In this document: positions 1 to 7,400 of the stretch, in pieces
How positions within the stretch are numbered: the first letter of the stretch is position 1
Layout: each line of letters opens with the position of its first letter
Assembly (NCBI GenBank): GCA_964384675.1
Contig: CAYLNK010000323.1
Location: forward strand, 1 to 7,666
Length of the DNA stretch: 7,666 nt
Direction of reading: 5' to 3'
Source of the DNA: CAYLNK01 sp964384675
Lineage (GTDB): Bacteria; Acidobacteriota; Thermoanaerobaculia; UBA5066
Notes under the pieces: generated by a model
The model's database searches: none
What the model was told of the DNA's origin: nothing
What the model saw: the letters and a program-made list of their open reading frames with translations, nothing else
Program-made: the position numbers and the translations under genes

Positions 1-267
1 GGAGCCGGTGGCGCCCAGGTCGCCTCGCTCGACCGGGACGGCGCGCGGAAGGCGCTGGCGATCGGCCGGCGCCTCTCGAAGAGCCTCGCGTCGAGCGACC
101 TCGCGGCCACGAGCGACCTCGCGGAGCTGCGGGCCGTCCTCGACCCGCGACTCCCGAAGCCGCTCGGGGAGCTCCACGACTGCCTGGAGCGGCTCGACTT
201 CGAGGCGGCCCGGGCCCCGCTCGCGACGCTGCTCGGCGAGCTGGAGAAGGGAAGCGACGAGAGATGA
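1..267 (+). CDS. C-terminal end of a signalling protein, probably a hybrid histidine kinase ending in an Hpt-like helical domain (5' truncated)
   Basis: Frame 1 is open from the first base to the TGA at 265-267 and gives 88 residues with no start in view. The tail is helical and charged. It contains SDLAATSDLAELRAVL followed by LERLDFEAARAPLATLLGEL. An L..L...L..lDFe.A...L..LL pattern after an 'SD..A...L..L' stretch is typical of the second half of Hpt domains at the ends of hybrid sensor kinases. The phospho-accepting histidine (AHxLKG-type motif) would lie upstream of the window, so it cannot be checked. The gene overlaps the next one by four bases (ATGA at 264-267), so the two are very likely cotranscribed and translationally coupled. 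The downstream partner is a receiver-GGDEF protein, which fits a phosphodonor role. The C-terminal part of another regulator with a similar helical tail is an alternative. That the frame is a real gene is near certain; the Hpt assignment is moderate. Confidence 0.6.
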   Translation, partial: GAGGAQVASLDRDGARKALAIGRRLSKSLASSDLAATSDLAELRAVLDPRLPKPLGELHDCLERLDFEAARAPLATLLGELEKGSDER

Positions 268-1223
268 AGGACCAGATCCGCCGCAGGCTCCTCCTGGTGG
301 ACGACCATCCGCCCAACATCCACCTCCTGGCGGAGTCGCTGCGCGACCGGTACGACATCCGTTTCGCCACGTCCGGAGCGCGCGCCCTCGCGCTCGCGGC
401 CGACGGAGGGATCGACCTGATCCTGCTCGACGTCGTGATGCCGGGAATGGACGGCTTCGAGGTGTGCCGGCGGCTGAAGGCCGACGAGCGGACCTGGCCC
501 ATCCCGGTCATCTTCGTGACGTCGCTCGGCGAGGTGGACGACGAGACGCGCGGCTTCGACGCCGGCGGAGTCGACTACATCACCAAGCCGATCAGCCCGC
601 CGGTGGTGCGGGCCCGTGTGCGCACCCACCTGGAGCTGAAGGAGGCGCGCGACCTCCTGGAGGAGCTGGCCTCGATCGACCCGCTCACCGGGATCGCCAA
701 CCGGCGCCGCTTCGACGGCGCGCTCGACCGCGAGTGGCGGCGCGCGTTCCGGAGCGGCTCCGTGCTGACGCTCGGGATCGCCGACGTCGACCACTTCAAG
801 GCGTTCAACGACCGGTACGGCCACGCGCGGGGCGACGAGTGCCTGAGGCAGGTGGCACGTGCGGCGGCCGAGGCGTGCGGACGGCCGTCGGACCTGGTCG
901 CGCGGTACGGGGGCGAGGAGTTCGGGCTGGTGCTCCCCGACACAGACCCCGCCGGCGCGCGCGTGCTGCTGGGCACCGTCCTCACGCGGGTGGAGGACCT
1001 CGCCCTCCCTCACGAAGGCTCGAGCTGCGCCGACCACGTCACGTTGAGCGTCGGCGCCGTCAGCCTGGTCCCTGGCAGCGCCGACGGCGCGCACGCGGCG
1101 CTGGAGCGCGCCGACCGCCTGCTCTACGAGGCGAAGGCCGGAGGTCGAAGGCGCGCGGTCCACCGCGACCTCGGGAGCGACGTCGAGGCCGTGATCACGG
1201 CGACGGACGCTTCCGCCCGCTGA
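264..1223 (+). CDS. Response regulator with GGDEF output: receiver-diguanylate cyclase (PleD/WspR type)
   Basis: Cytoplasmic enzyme of 319 residues expected to condense two GTP into c-di-GMP when its receiver domain is phosphorylated. Receiver domain, about residues 7-122: acidic pocket D13/D14, phospho-acceptor D56 (in LLDVVMPGMDG), T86 and K108 (in YITKPI). The GGDEF domain follows a short helix at about 122-136 and covers about 137-300. It opens with the DPLTGIANRR signature and has the metal-binding DVDHFKAFND segment (D174, N182) and an intact catalytic GGEEF at 216-220. The inhibitory I-site RxxD (R207-P-S-D210) sits exactly five residues before GGEEF, so product feedback inhibition is expected. 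With one receiver the layout is like WspR rather than the two-receiver PleD. The start ATG at 264 overlaps the stop of the preceding gene, and a purine-rich AAGGGAAG lies about 10 bases upstream. The last 15-20 residues are a disordered tail. All key residues are present, so an active cyclase is likely. Confidence 0.95.
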   Translation: MKDQIRRRLLLVDDHPPNIHLLAESLRDRYDIRFATSGARALALAADGGIDLILLDVVMPGMDGFEVCRRLKADERTWPIPVIFVTSLGEVDDETRGFDAGGVDYITKPISPPVVRARVRTHLELKEARDLLEELASIDPLTGIANRRRFDGALDREWRRAFRSGSVLTLGIADVDHFKAFNDRYGHARGDECLRQVARAAAEACGRPSDLVARYGGEEFGLVLPDTDPAGARVLLGTVLTRVEDLALPHEGSSCADHVTLSVGAVSLVPGSADGAHAALERADRLLYEAKAGGRRRAVHRDLGSDVEAVITATDASAR

Positions 1224-1233
1224 GAGCAGGCCG

Positions 1234-1247
1234 CCCGTGTCCACGGG
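1234..1247 (+). other. Small inverted repeat after the cyclase gene (weak hairpin)
   Basis: CCCGTG and CACGGG flank a two-base centre, so folded RNA would have a five-pair stem with a four-base loop. It lies 10 bases after the cyclase stop and runs into a G7 homopolymer (1245-1251). No T tract follows, so it is not a canonical intrinsic terminator. It could slow transcription or stabilise the upstream mRNA end, or be a chance event in GC-rich DNA. The rest of the 77-base gap to the cytochrome gene (1224-1300) shows no recognisable promoter or Shine-Dalgarno site. Confidence 0.25.
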
Positions 1248-1300
1248 GGGGCTTCGCCGCGCGCTCATCCGTGCGAGCCCCTCCGTCCGTACCACGCCCG

Positions 1301-2830
1301 ATGAGACTCGCCGCCGCCGCGGTCGCGGCCCTCCTTCTCTCCGCCGCGCCGCCTCGCGTCGCGGATGCGGCTCCGGCTCCGGCAAAGCCCGGGCACGGGA
1401 AACGGTTCCGGCCGCAGATCCCCCGCACGTGGGACGAGGAGGCGCTCCGCACGCTGCAGGTCCCTCTCGCGGACCCCGGCTACTCGCCCGTCCACGTGGC
1501 GCCCGGCTACTACGAGCGGGTCCCGGCTCTCACGATCTACGAGAGCTACCCCGTCTACGCGCCCGGGCGCGAGCCGGAAGGGTACCTGCGCGAGCTCGAG
1601 CGAAAGGAGCCGGTCGTGGCCTTCGACCCGGCCCGCCTTCGGACCGCGGAGGACTGGATCCAGGCGGGCCGGAAGGTCTTCGACGCGCCCTCCGATTTCG
1701 GGCTGACGAACACCGTGGCCGACGTTCGCGATCCCGCCTGGTGGGAGCGGCTCAGGATGCCGGTCGCCCGCGACGGGACGATCCCCTTCTACCGCTACGT
1801 GATCCGCCAGAAGGGCAAGGTGGAGCTGGGGAACCTCTCGTGCGGGAACTGCCATACGCGGGTGACGGCTTCCGGGGACGTCATCGCGGGGGCCCAGGGC
1901 AACTTCCCTTTCGACGAGGCGCAGGGGCTCCTCGTCCGGACGCGTCTCCCCCTCGAAGCCGCGCGCGCCGCCGGGCGTACCCTCTACGGCGCGCCCTGGG
2001 TTCGTCCGGAGCCGTCGCCGCGGTGGGAGGAGATGAGCCGGGAGGAGATCGCCGAAGCCCTCGAGGCGGTGCCTCGCGGCGTCCACGCGCGACAGGGGAC
2101 GAGCCCGTTCCATCCCGCGCGGATCCCCGACCTCTTCGACCTGAAGGACCGCCGGTACCTCGACGCGACCGGGCTGGTCCGCCATCGAGGGATCGGCGAC
2201 CTGATGCGCTATGCGGCGCTGAACCAGGGCCTCGACCTCGCGTCGCGGTTCGGCGACTTCACCCCGGCAGCCGAGAACGGGGCGGTCCCGGAGCCCGAAC
2301 GCCTCGACGTGACGCGGTACACCGACGCGCAGCTCTACGCGCTCGCCCTCTATCTCTACTCGCTGAAGCGCCCGTCGGGCCCGAAGGGCGACGGCGCCGC
2401 CGCCGCCCGCGGGCGGCGCATCTTCGCGCGGGAGATGTGCGGGGGTTGCCATCGCCCGCCGCTGTACACGTCCAACGAGCTCACGTTCGCCCGCGGCTTC
2501 GAGCCGGGCGCCGAGCACCGGAAGGAGCGCGATCTCGCCGGGCTCACCGTCGGGACCGACCCCGGCCTCGCCACCCGGACTCGCCGCGGCACCGGCCTCT
2601 ACAAGGTGCCGTCGCTCCGGGGCGTCTGGCTGCGCGGGCCGCTCTCTCACGACGGCTCCGTCGCCACGCTCGAGGACTGGTTCGACCCGAGGCGGCTCCG
2701 TGACGACTACGTCCCGACCGGGTTCAAGGGCTGGCGTGTCTCCGCCCGAGCGGTGCCCGGGCATCCCTACGGGCTGTACCTTCCGCCGGACGAGAAGGCG
2801 GCTCTCATCGCCTTCCTGCGCACGCTCTGA
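1301..2830 (+). CDS. Exported di-haem c-type cytochrome, CcpA/MauG superfamily, RoxA-like haem spacing
   Basis: Predicted periplasmic or secreted haem protein of 509 residues. Residues 1-23 form a signal peptide (MRL, then an Ala/Val/Leu core, cleavage likely after VADA); there is no lipobox Cys. Two c-type haem motifs are visible, C181-G-N-C-H185 and C380-G-G-C-H384, 199 residues apart. Near the C terminus YKVPSLRGVW, then H450-D-G-S and LEDWFD, correspond to the conserved region that in CcpA/MauG relatives supplies a distal ligand or active-site surroundings of the second haem. A long region (24-180) precedes the first haem, whereas classical bacterial cytochrome c peroxidases (about 330 residues) bind it near the N terminus. 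The layout recalls the rubber oxygenase RoxA, which is longer (about 680 residues, from memory). The substrate is unknown: peroxide reduction, oxidative cleavage or another redox role are all possible. ATG 1301 was chosen because it begins the signal peptide; an in-frame GTG at 1271 would add ten residues without one. No clear ribosome binding site is seen. It lies 77 bp after the cyclase gene on the same strand. Confidence 0.88.
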   Translation: MRLAAAAVAALLLSAAPPRVADAAPAPAKPGHGKRFRPQIPRTWDEEALRTLQVPLADPGYSPVHVAPGYYERVPALTIYESYPVYAPGREPEGYLRELERKEPVVAFDPARLRTAEDWIQAGRKVFDAPSDFGLTNTVADVRDPAWWERLRMPVARDGTIPFYRYVIRQKGKVELGNLSCGNCHTRVTASGDVIAGAQGNFPFDEAQGLLVRTRLPLEAARAAGRTLYGAPWVRPEPSPRWEEMSREEIAEALEAVPRGVHARQGTSPFHPARIPDLFDLKDRRYLDATGLVRHRGIGDLMRYAALNQGLDLASRFGDFTPAAENGAVPEPERLDVTRYTDAQLYALALYLYSLKRPSGPKGDGAAAARGRRIFAREMCGGCHRPPLYTSNELTFARGFEPGAEHRKERDLAGLTVGTDPGLATRTRRGTGLYKVPSLRGVWLRGPLSHDGSVATLEDWFDPRRLRDDYVPTGFKGWRVSARAVPGHPYGLYLPPDEKAALIAFLRTL

Positions 2831-2886
2831 GCGAACACGCGGCATTGCCGTAGTGCGGCCTCCCGTGTCGTCGAGGCGCTCACCTG

Positions 2887-2901
2887 GCGGGCGACGCCCG
2901 C
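2887..2901. terminator. Possible terminator hairpin between convergent genes
   Basis: GCGGGC-GAC-GCCCGC is a perfect six-pair inverted repeat with a three-base loop. It lies in the 105-bp gap (2831-2935) between the convergent cytochrome and receiver/Ser-Thr kinase genes, where a bidirectional terminator would be expected. It lacks a T run on either strand, so it would not be a textbook intrinsic terminator; Rho-dependent ending is equally possible. Nothing else recognisable is in this gap. Confidence 0.3.
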
Positions 2902-2935
2902 GGCCGGGTCGAACCTTTATCCTTTGGCCCTGACC

Positions 2936-4348
2936 CTATTGAAGGGATCTGAGCCAGCCGCGCGGCTTCTCGGGCGGCGCCGCGAGGCGGGCCAGCTCCG
3001 CTCCGACCTGGCGGGCCGTCGGACGCCGCGCCGACTCCTTCGCCAGCATCCGCATCACCAGGTCCTCGGCGCCGGGCGGCAGCCCGTCGACGTCGAGCGG
3101 CGGGAGCGGGTCGTTCAGCTGGCGGAGGAACGAGGCGACGGTCTCCTCTCCCTCCTCGGCCGCGTACGGGAGCCGGAGCGAGAGGAGGAGGTAGAGCATG
3201 ACGCCGAGGCTGTAGACGTCGGCGCGCTGGTCGTACGGGCGTCCGAGGAGGCGCTCGGGCGAGATGTACGCCGGTGTGCCGAGGAAGGCGCCGTGCCGGG
3301 TGAGCGTCCGGTCGTCGGCGCCGGGCTGGCGGAGGAGCAGCTTGGCGATCCCGAAGTCGAGGAGCTTCACGACCTCGCCCTTGGCGGTGCGGTGCAGGAA
3401 GACGTTCTCGGGCTTGATGTCGCGGTGGACGAGCCCGGCGGCGTGCGCCTCGGCGAGGACGTCGCAGACGGGAATCAGGATCTCGGCGCAGCGCGCGAAC
3501 CGCAGCGGACCCTCGTCCACGAGGAGGCGCGCGACCGTCACCCCGGAGAGGAGCTCCATCACGAGGTACGCGATGCCGGAGCCGGAGACCCCGAAGTCGG
3601 TCACCTTCACCGCGTTCGGGTGCTGGATCTGGCAGGCGGTGGCGCCTTCGCGCCGGAACCGTTCGAGCGCGGCGGGGGTGTCGCTCCCTTCCCAGGGCCG
3701 GAACACCTTGACCGCCACCTTCCGCCGGAGCGCCACGTGCTCCGCCCGGAAGACGGTCCCGAAGCCGCCCGAGCCGATCTTCTCCTCGAGCCGGAACTTG
3801 CCGTCGAGGAGCGTGCCCGGAAGCGCGGAGGCGAGCGCCGAGAAGACGTGATGGGTGCGCCTCTCGGCCTCGTGGAGCTCCTCGTTGCGCCGCTGCAGCT
3901 CGGCGTTCTGCTCGCGCAGGTCCTGACGGCTCCGCACCAGCTCGGCCTGCTTCGTCTCCAGCTCCCGCCGCAGGCGATAGAGCTGGACGTGCGCCCCCAC
4001 GCGGGCCAGCACCTCGCGCGGCTCGCACGGCTTGGTGACGTAGTCGGCCGCGCCCGCCTCGAACGCGCGCACCTTCTCCTCCACGTCCTCGAGCCCGCTG
4101 ATCACGATCACCGGGATGCCCGCGGTCTTGGAGTCGTCCTTCAGGCGCCGGCACACCTCGAAGCCGTCCATACGCGGCATCTGGAGGTCGAGCACGATCA
4201 GCTCCGGCGGATGAGACGCCGCCAGGGCCAGGGCGCGGGGCCCCTCGGTGGCCACGCGGACGTCGTAGCCGGCCTCGCGCAGCACCGTGCCGAGGAGCCT
4301 CAGCTGCGCGACGTCGTCGTCGAGGAGGAGGAGCTCTCCGTTGCCCAA
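2936..4348 (-). CDS. Response regulator receiver domain fused through a coiled coil to a Ser/Thr protein kinase
   Basis: Soluble 470-residue protein with no signal peptide or membrane segment. Receiver domain 4-120: acidic D10/D11/D12, phospho-acceptor D54 (IVLDLQMPRMDG), S84 and K106 (YVTKPC). A highly charged heptad-like helix, about 122-170, probably a dimerising coiled coil, leads to a Hanks-type kinase at about 185-455. The glycine loop is IGSGGFGTVF (191-200), the ATP lysine K214 (VAVKVF), the helix-C glutamate probably E234, the catalytic loop H308-R-D310-IKPEN, the metal-binding D331-F-G, and the substrate loop GTPAYISPE (357-365). All catalytic residues are present, and the HRD arginine suggests activation-loop phosphorylation (T348/T350 are candidates). 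PASTA or other C-terminal sensor domains are absent. Input is presumably phosphorylation of D54 by a histidine kinase, so the protein would convert a His-Asp signal into Ser/Thr phosphorylation; this is inference. The only sensible start is TTG at 4348-4346: the frame upstream reaches TGA without ATG or GTG, and the receiver begins six residues in. The gene is divergent from the propeller sensor and convergent with the cytochrome. Confidence 0.93.
   Translation of the reverse strand: MGNGELLLLDDDVAQLRLLGTVLREAGYDVRVATEGPRALALAASHPPELIVLDLQMPRMDGFEVCRRLKDDSKTAGIPVIVISGLEDVEEKVRAFEAGAADYVTKPCEPREVLARVGAHVQLYRLRRELETKQAELVRSRQDLREQNAELQRRNEELHEAERRTHHVFSALASALPGTLLDGKFRLEEKIGSGGFGTVFRAEHVALRRKVAVKVFRPWEGSDTPAALERFRREGATACQIQHPNAVKVTDFGVSGSGIAYLVMELLSGVTVARLLVDEGPLRFARCAEILIPVCDVLAEAHAAGLVHRDIKPENVFLHRTAKGEVVKLLDFGIAKLLLRQPGADDRTLTRHGAFLGTPAYISPERLLGRPYDQRADVYSLGVMLYLLLSLRLPYAAEEGEETVASFLRQLNDPLPPLDVDGLPPGAEDLVMRMLAKESARRPTARQVGAELARLAAPPEKPRGWLRSLQ
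4313..4333 (-). repeat. Short trinucleotide repeats at the start of the receiver/kinase gene
   Basis: On the + strand this reads (GTC)3 followed by (GAG)4. On the coding strand it is CTC x4 then GAC x3, giving Leu-Leu-Leu-Leu-Asp-Asp-Asp at residues 6-12: the first beta strand and acidic pocket of the receiver domain. The residues fit the receiver fold, so the repeat is probably just codon bias. In-frame slippage here would alter the metal-binding pocket. Confidence 0.5.
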
Positions 4349-4355
4349 GGAGTGA

Positions 4356-4385
4356 AGGCTAGTCGTCCACGGGCGCGGCGGTCAA
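4356..4385 (-). promoter_or_regulatory. Candidate sigma-70-like promoter for the receiver/Ser-Thr kinase gene
   Basis: On the minus strand, TTGACC (4385-4380) matches the -35 consensus at five of six positions. After 18 bases TAGCCT (4361-4356) keeps the three most conserved -10 positions (T1, A2, T6). Transcription would begin about 7 bases further, at or next to the TTG start codon (4348), implying a leaderless or nearly leaderless mRNA. This agrees with the lack of a purine-rich ribosome binding site before TTG. It is a motif match only. Confidence 0.35.
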
Positions 4386-4409
4386 CGACGGGCGGCGCGC
4401 GTCTAGAAT
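4382..4409 (+). promoter_or_regulatory. Candidate promoter for the propeller sensor kinase gene
   Basis: TAGAAT at 4404-4409 matches the -10 consensus TATAAT at five of six positions and is a rare AT-rich spot in this intergenic DNA. The -35 side is poor: TCAACG at 4382-4387 has only three matches at 16-base spacing, so an activator or another sigma factor may be involved. The predicted start near 4416 leaves a leader of about 15 bases. The 82-bp intergenic region (4349-4430) is shared with the divergent kinase gene, and the two candidate promoters partly overlap near 4380-4387. Confidence 0.4.
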
Positions 4410-4430
4410 CCCGGCGCGGTACACGGAGTG

Positions 4431-7400
4431 ATGGCGGTCCTCTCGCGCGGCCGGGTGTGCGGCGTACTGGCCGGGTTGGCCGTGGCCGCTTCCGCGGCGG
4501 GCGCGGTCGCGGCCGTGTCGGTGAGCGGGCCGCTCGGGGACCCGATCTTCCACGCGGTGGCCGACGCGCGATCGGTCCCCGACAACGACGTGTCGTGCCT
4601 GGCCCAGGACGCGGCGGGCTTCCTCTGGATCGGTACGCGCGACGGCCTCCTCCGGTACGACGGCCTGGCGTTCCGGCTCTTCCGGCACGACGCGGGGGAC
4701 TCGCGGTCGCTCCCGGGGAATCGCGTTCGCGTGCTTCGCGCCGGGTCCGGCGGACGCGTCTTCGTCGGCACCGAGGACGCCGGTCTCGCGGTGTACGAGC
4801 CTCAGGCCGACTCGTTCCGGAGCGTGACGTCCGCCGCCGGTCTCTCGTCGGACGGCGTGCGCGACGTGGCCGAGGCGGGGGACGGGGCGATCTGGGTCTC
4901 GACCACGCGCGGGCTCGACCTCGTGGACGTGACGACGCTCCGGGTCACGCGGTCCGATCCGAAGCCGTCCGGGATGACGAATCCGGAGCGCGCGAGCCTT
5001 GGACCGCTCCTCGTCGACCGGCGCGGCGACCTGTGGATCGGGAGCGCCGACGGTCTCGCGGTGAGACGACGGACGGGGAAGGTCGACGCCGTCGCGGTCT
5101 CACCCGCGCGGGGGGACTCGCTCGCCGGGAAGCCCGTCTACCGGCTCTTCCAGGCGCGCGACGGGGCTCTTTGGGCGGGGATCTTCGGAGGGGGGCTCGC
5201 GCGGATCGACCCGGCGAGCGGCGTGGCGCGCTTCGTCGACGGCGAGGCGCGTGTCAGCGCCTACGCGTTCGCAGAGACGGAGCCGGGCGTCGTCTGGGTC
5301 GGCACGTCGTCGGACGGCATCGAGCGGCGCGACGCGGCGACGGGCGCGGTCCTGGCGCGGCACCTCCACGACGCCTCGGTCCCCGAGTCGGTGATCAGCA
5401 GCCGGATCGCGGCGCTCCTGGTGGACCGGAGCGGCCTCGTCTGGATCGGCACCACCGGCGGCGGCCTCGCGTTTCACAACCCGGCCGACGCGGCGTTCCG
5501 GCTCCTCCGCCATTCGCCCCTCCGCCCCGACGGTCTCACGAACGGCGAGGTGGAGAGCGTCTTCGAGTCGTCCGACGGGCTCCTCTGGGTGGGCACGCAC
5601 GACAACGGCGTCGACGTCTTCGACGGTCCCCGCCGCGTGGCGGGATATCGCGCCGGCCCCGAGGACGGCCGCTCGCTCGACCGGCCCCGCGTCGGCGCCA
5701 TCGCCGAGACGCCCGACGGCGCGATCTGGCTCGGCACGTCGGGCGTGCTGAACCGGCTCGAGCGGACGCGCGAGAGGCTCGAGCGGATCCCGGCCCAGCC
5801 GTTCGGAAAGATAACGGGGCGGATCACCCGGCTCCTTCCCGACGCCGCGCGCGGCGGTCTGTGGGTCGGCTCCACGGCGGGCCTCGGGTTCCTGGACCTG
5901 GGGACGCGGAGCTGCGTTCCGGCGGAGGTAGCCGAGGGCGGGCCGGTCGCCGGCAACGTCACCGACCTCGCGTTCGCCGCCGACGGCACGCTCTGGGTGG
6001 CGAGCCTGGGCGGGCTCGCGTCCCTGCCTCGCGGGGCGGACCGCTTCCGGCGCGTCGCGGCGGGCGACGGGACGAAGGGGACGCTTCCCCCCGGAAGCCC
6101 GCTCGGGCTCCTCGCGGACTCGAAGGGCCGGCTCTGGGTGGGGATGTCGAACGGCCTCTTCCGGCTCGTCTCCTCCGAAGGCGGTGCGCCTCGGTTCGAG
6201 CCCGTCGCGCCGTCGCTCGGCCTCCAGAACCGGCGCTGCGAGAACCTCCTGGAGGACGGGACGGGCCGGATCTGGGTGGAGGGCGAGGTCGCGTTCGATC
6301 CCGGCACGCTCGACGTGCGGCGATTCGGTGTGGAAGAAGGAGCGGGGCGCTCGATCTGGCGCGGCGCGGCGGTGAGGCGGCGCTCCGGCACGCTCGTCCT
6401 CGGCGGGCCGGACGGTCTCCTCGTCATCGACCCGGCCGCGCTTCGACCCTGGACGTACGCGCCATCCGTCGCGCTGGCGGCGCTGCGCGTCGACGGCCGG
6501 TCCGTGCCGGCCGCGCGCACGTCGCCGCTGCTGGTCCCGCCCGGGACGCGGACCGTGGCGTTCGAGCTCGCGTCGCTCGACCTCTCCGCGCCGCGCCGGA
6601 ATCGCTACCGGTACCGGCTGAACGGTTTCGACCGCGACGTCACCGAGGTGGACGCCGAGCACCGCAGCGTCACCTACACCTCGCTTCCGCCCGGCTCCTA
6701 CGTCTTCGAGGTGAGCGGCTCGAACCGCGACGGTATCTTCGGCCCGGTCGGGCTGTCGCTGCCCGTACGGGTCGAGCCGGCGCTCCACCAGACGCTTCTC
6801 TTCCGGATCGCGGCGGGCCTCCTCCTCGCCGGGCTCACCTGGCCGCTCTACCGCGTCCGCTTGCGTCTTCTCGAGGCGCGACAGCGTGAGCTGGAGGCGC
6901 TGGTGGCGTCGCGCACGGCGGCGCTGGCCGAGTCGGAGCGGCGGGCCCGCGACGCGAGCGAGGCCAAGAGCGTCTTCCTCGCCAACATGAGCCACGAGCT
7001 CCGGACGCCGCTCAACGCCGTCCTCGGCTTCGCTCAGCTGATGCGGCGGAGCCGCTCGCTCGAGCCCGCCGACCGCGACAGCCTCTCGATCATCCAGCGG
7101 AGCGGCGAGCACCTCCTGTCGCTCATCAACCAGGTGCTCTCGATCTCCAAGATCGAGGCGGGGAAGATGACGCTCGACGCCCGGCCGTTCGACCTGCGCG
7201 AGCTCCTCGCCACGCTGGAGCGGATGCTCCGCTCCCGCGCCGAGGAGGCGGGGGTCGGGTTCCGCGTGGAGATCGGCGACGCCGTTCCGGCGGCCGTCCT
7301 GGGTGACGAGGGGAAGCTCCGGCAGGCGCTCCTGAACCTCCTCGGCAACGCCGTCAAGTTCACGCGCGCCGGCGAGGTGACGCTCCGTGTGGGGTGGGCG

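Noticed and set aside
1245..1251. G7 run as a possible phase-variable tract.
   Set aside because: It lies between genes, too short and too far from a start or promoter motif to support phase variation.
8..1300. Extension of the cytochrome reading frame upstream to base 8 (940 codons in total).
   Set aside because: The first 431 codons overlap the cyclase in another frame and are Arg/Ser/Pro-rich noise; the real start at 1301 begins a signal peptide.
1265..2845. A 526-codon minus-strand open frame antisense to the cytochrome gene.
   Set aside because: No recognisable domain; the sense strand carries a signal peptide and two CxxCH motifs.
2934..2946. CCCT-ATTGA-AGGG inverted repeat over the kinase stop codon as a terminator.
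   Set aside because: Only a four-pair stem, it overlaps coding sequence, and it has no T tract.
2880..4154. A second minus-strand frame (424 codons) within the receiver/Ser-Thr kinase gene.
   Set aside because: It is a frame-shifted shadow of the kinase gene with no motifs; the kinase frame is intact throughout, so no frameshift is needed.
2924..6889. A 1,321-codon open frame on the + strand spanning the kinase gene's antisense strand and most of the sensor gene.
   Set aside because: The translation is Arg/Pro/Gly-rich without domains, crosses two well-supported genes in another strand or frame, and is explained by scarce stop codons in GC-rich DNA.
5100..7112. A 670-codon minus-strand open frame antisense to the sensor kinase.
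   Set aside because: Low-complexity Arg/Ala/Glu/Pro composition, no motif, and fully covered by a sense gene with complete catalytic motifs.
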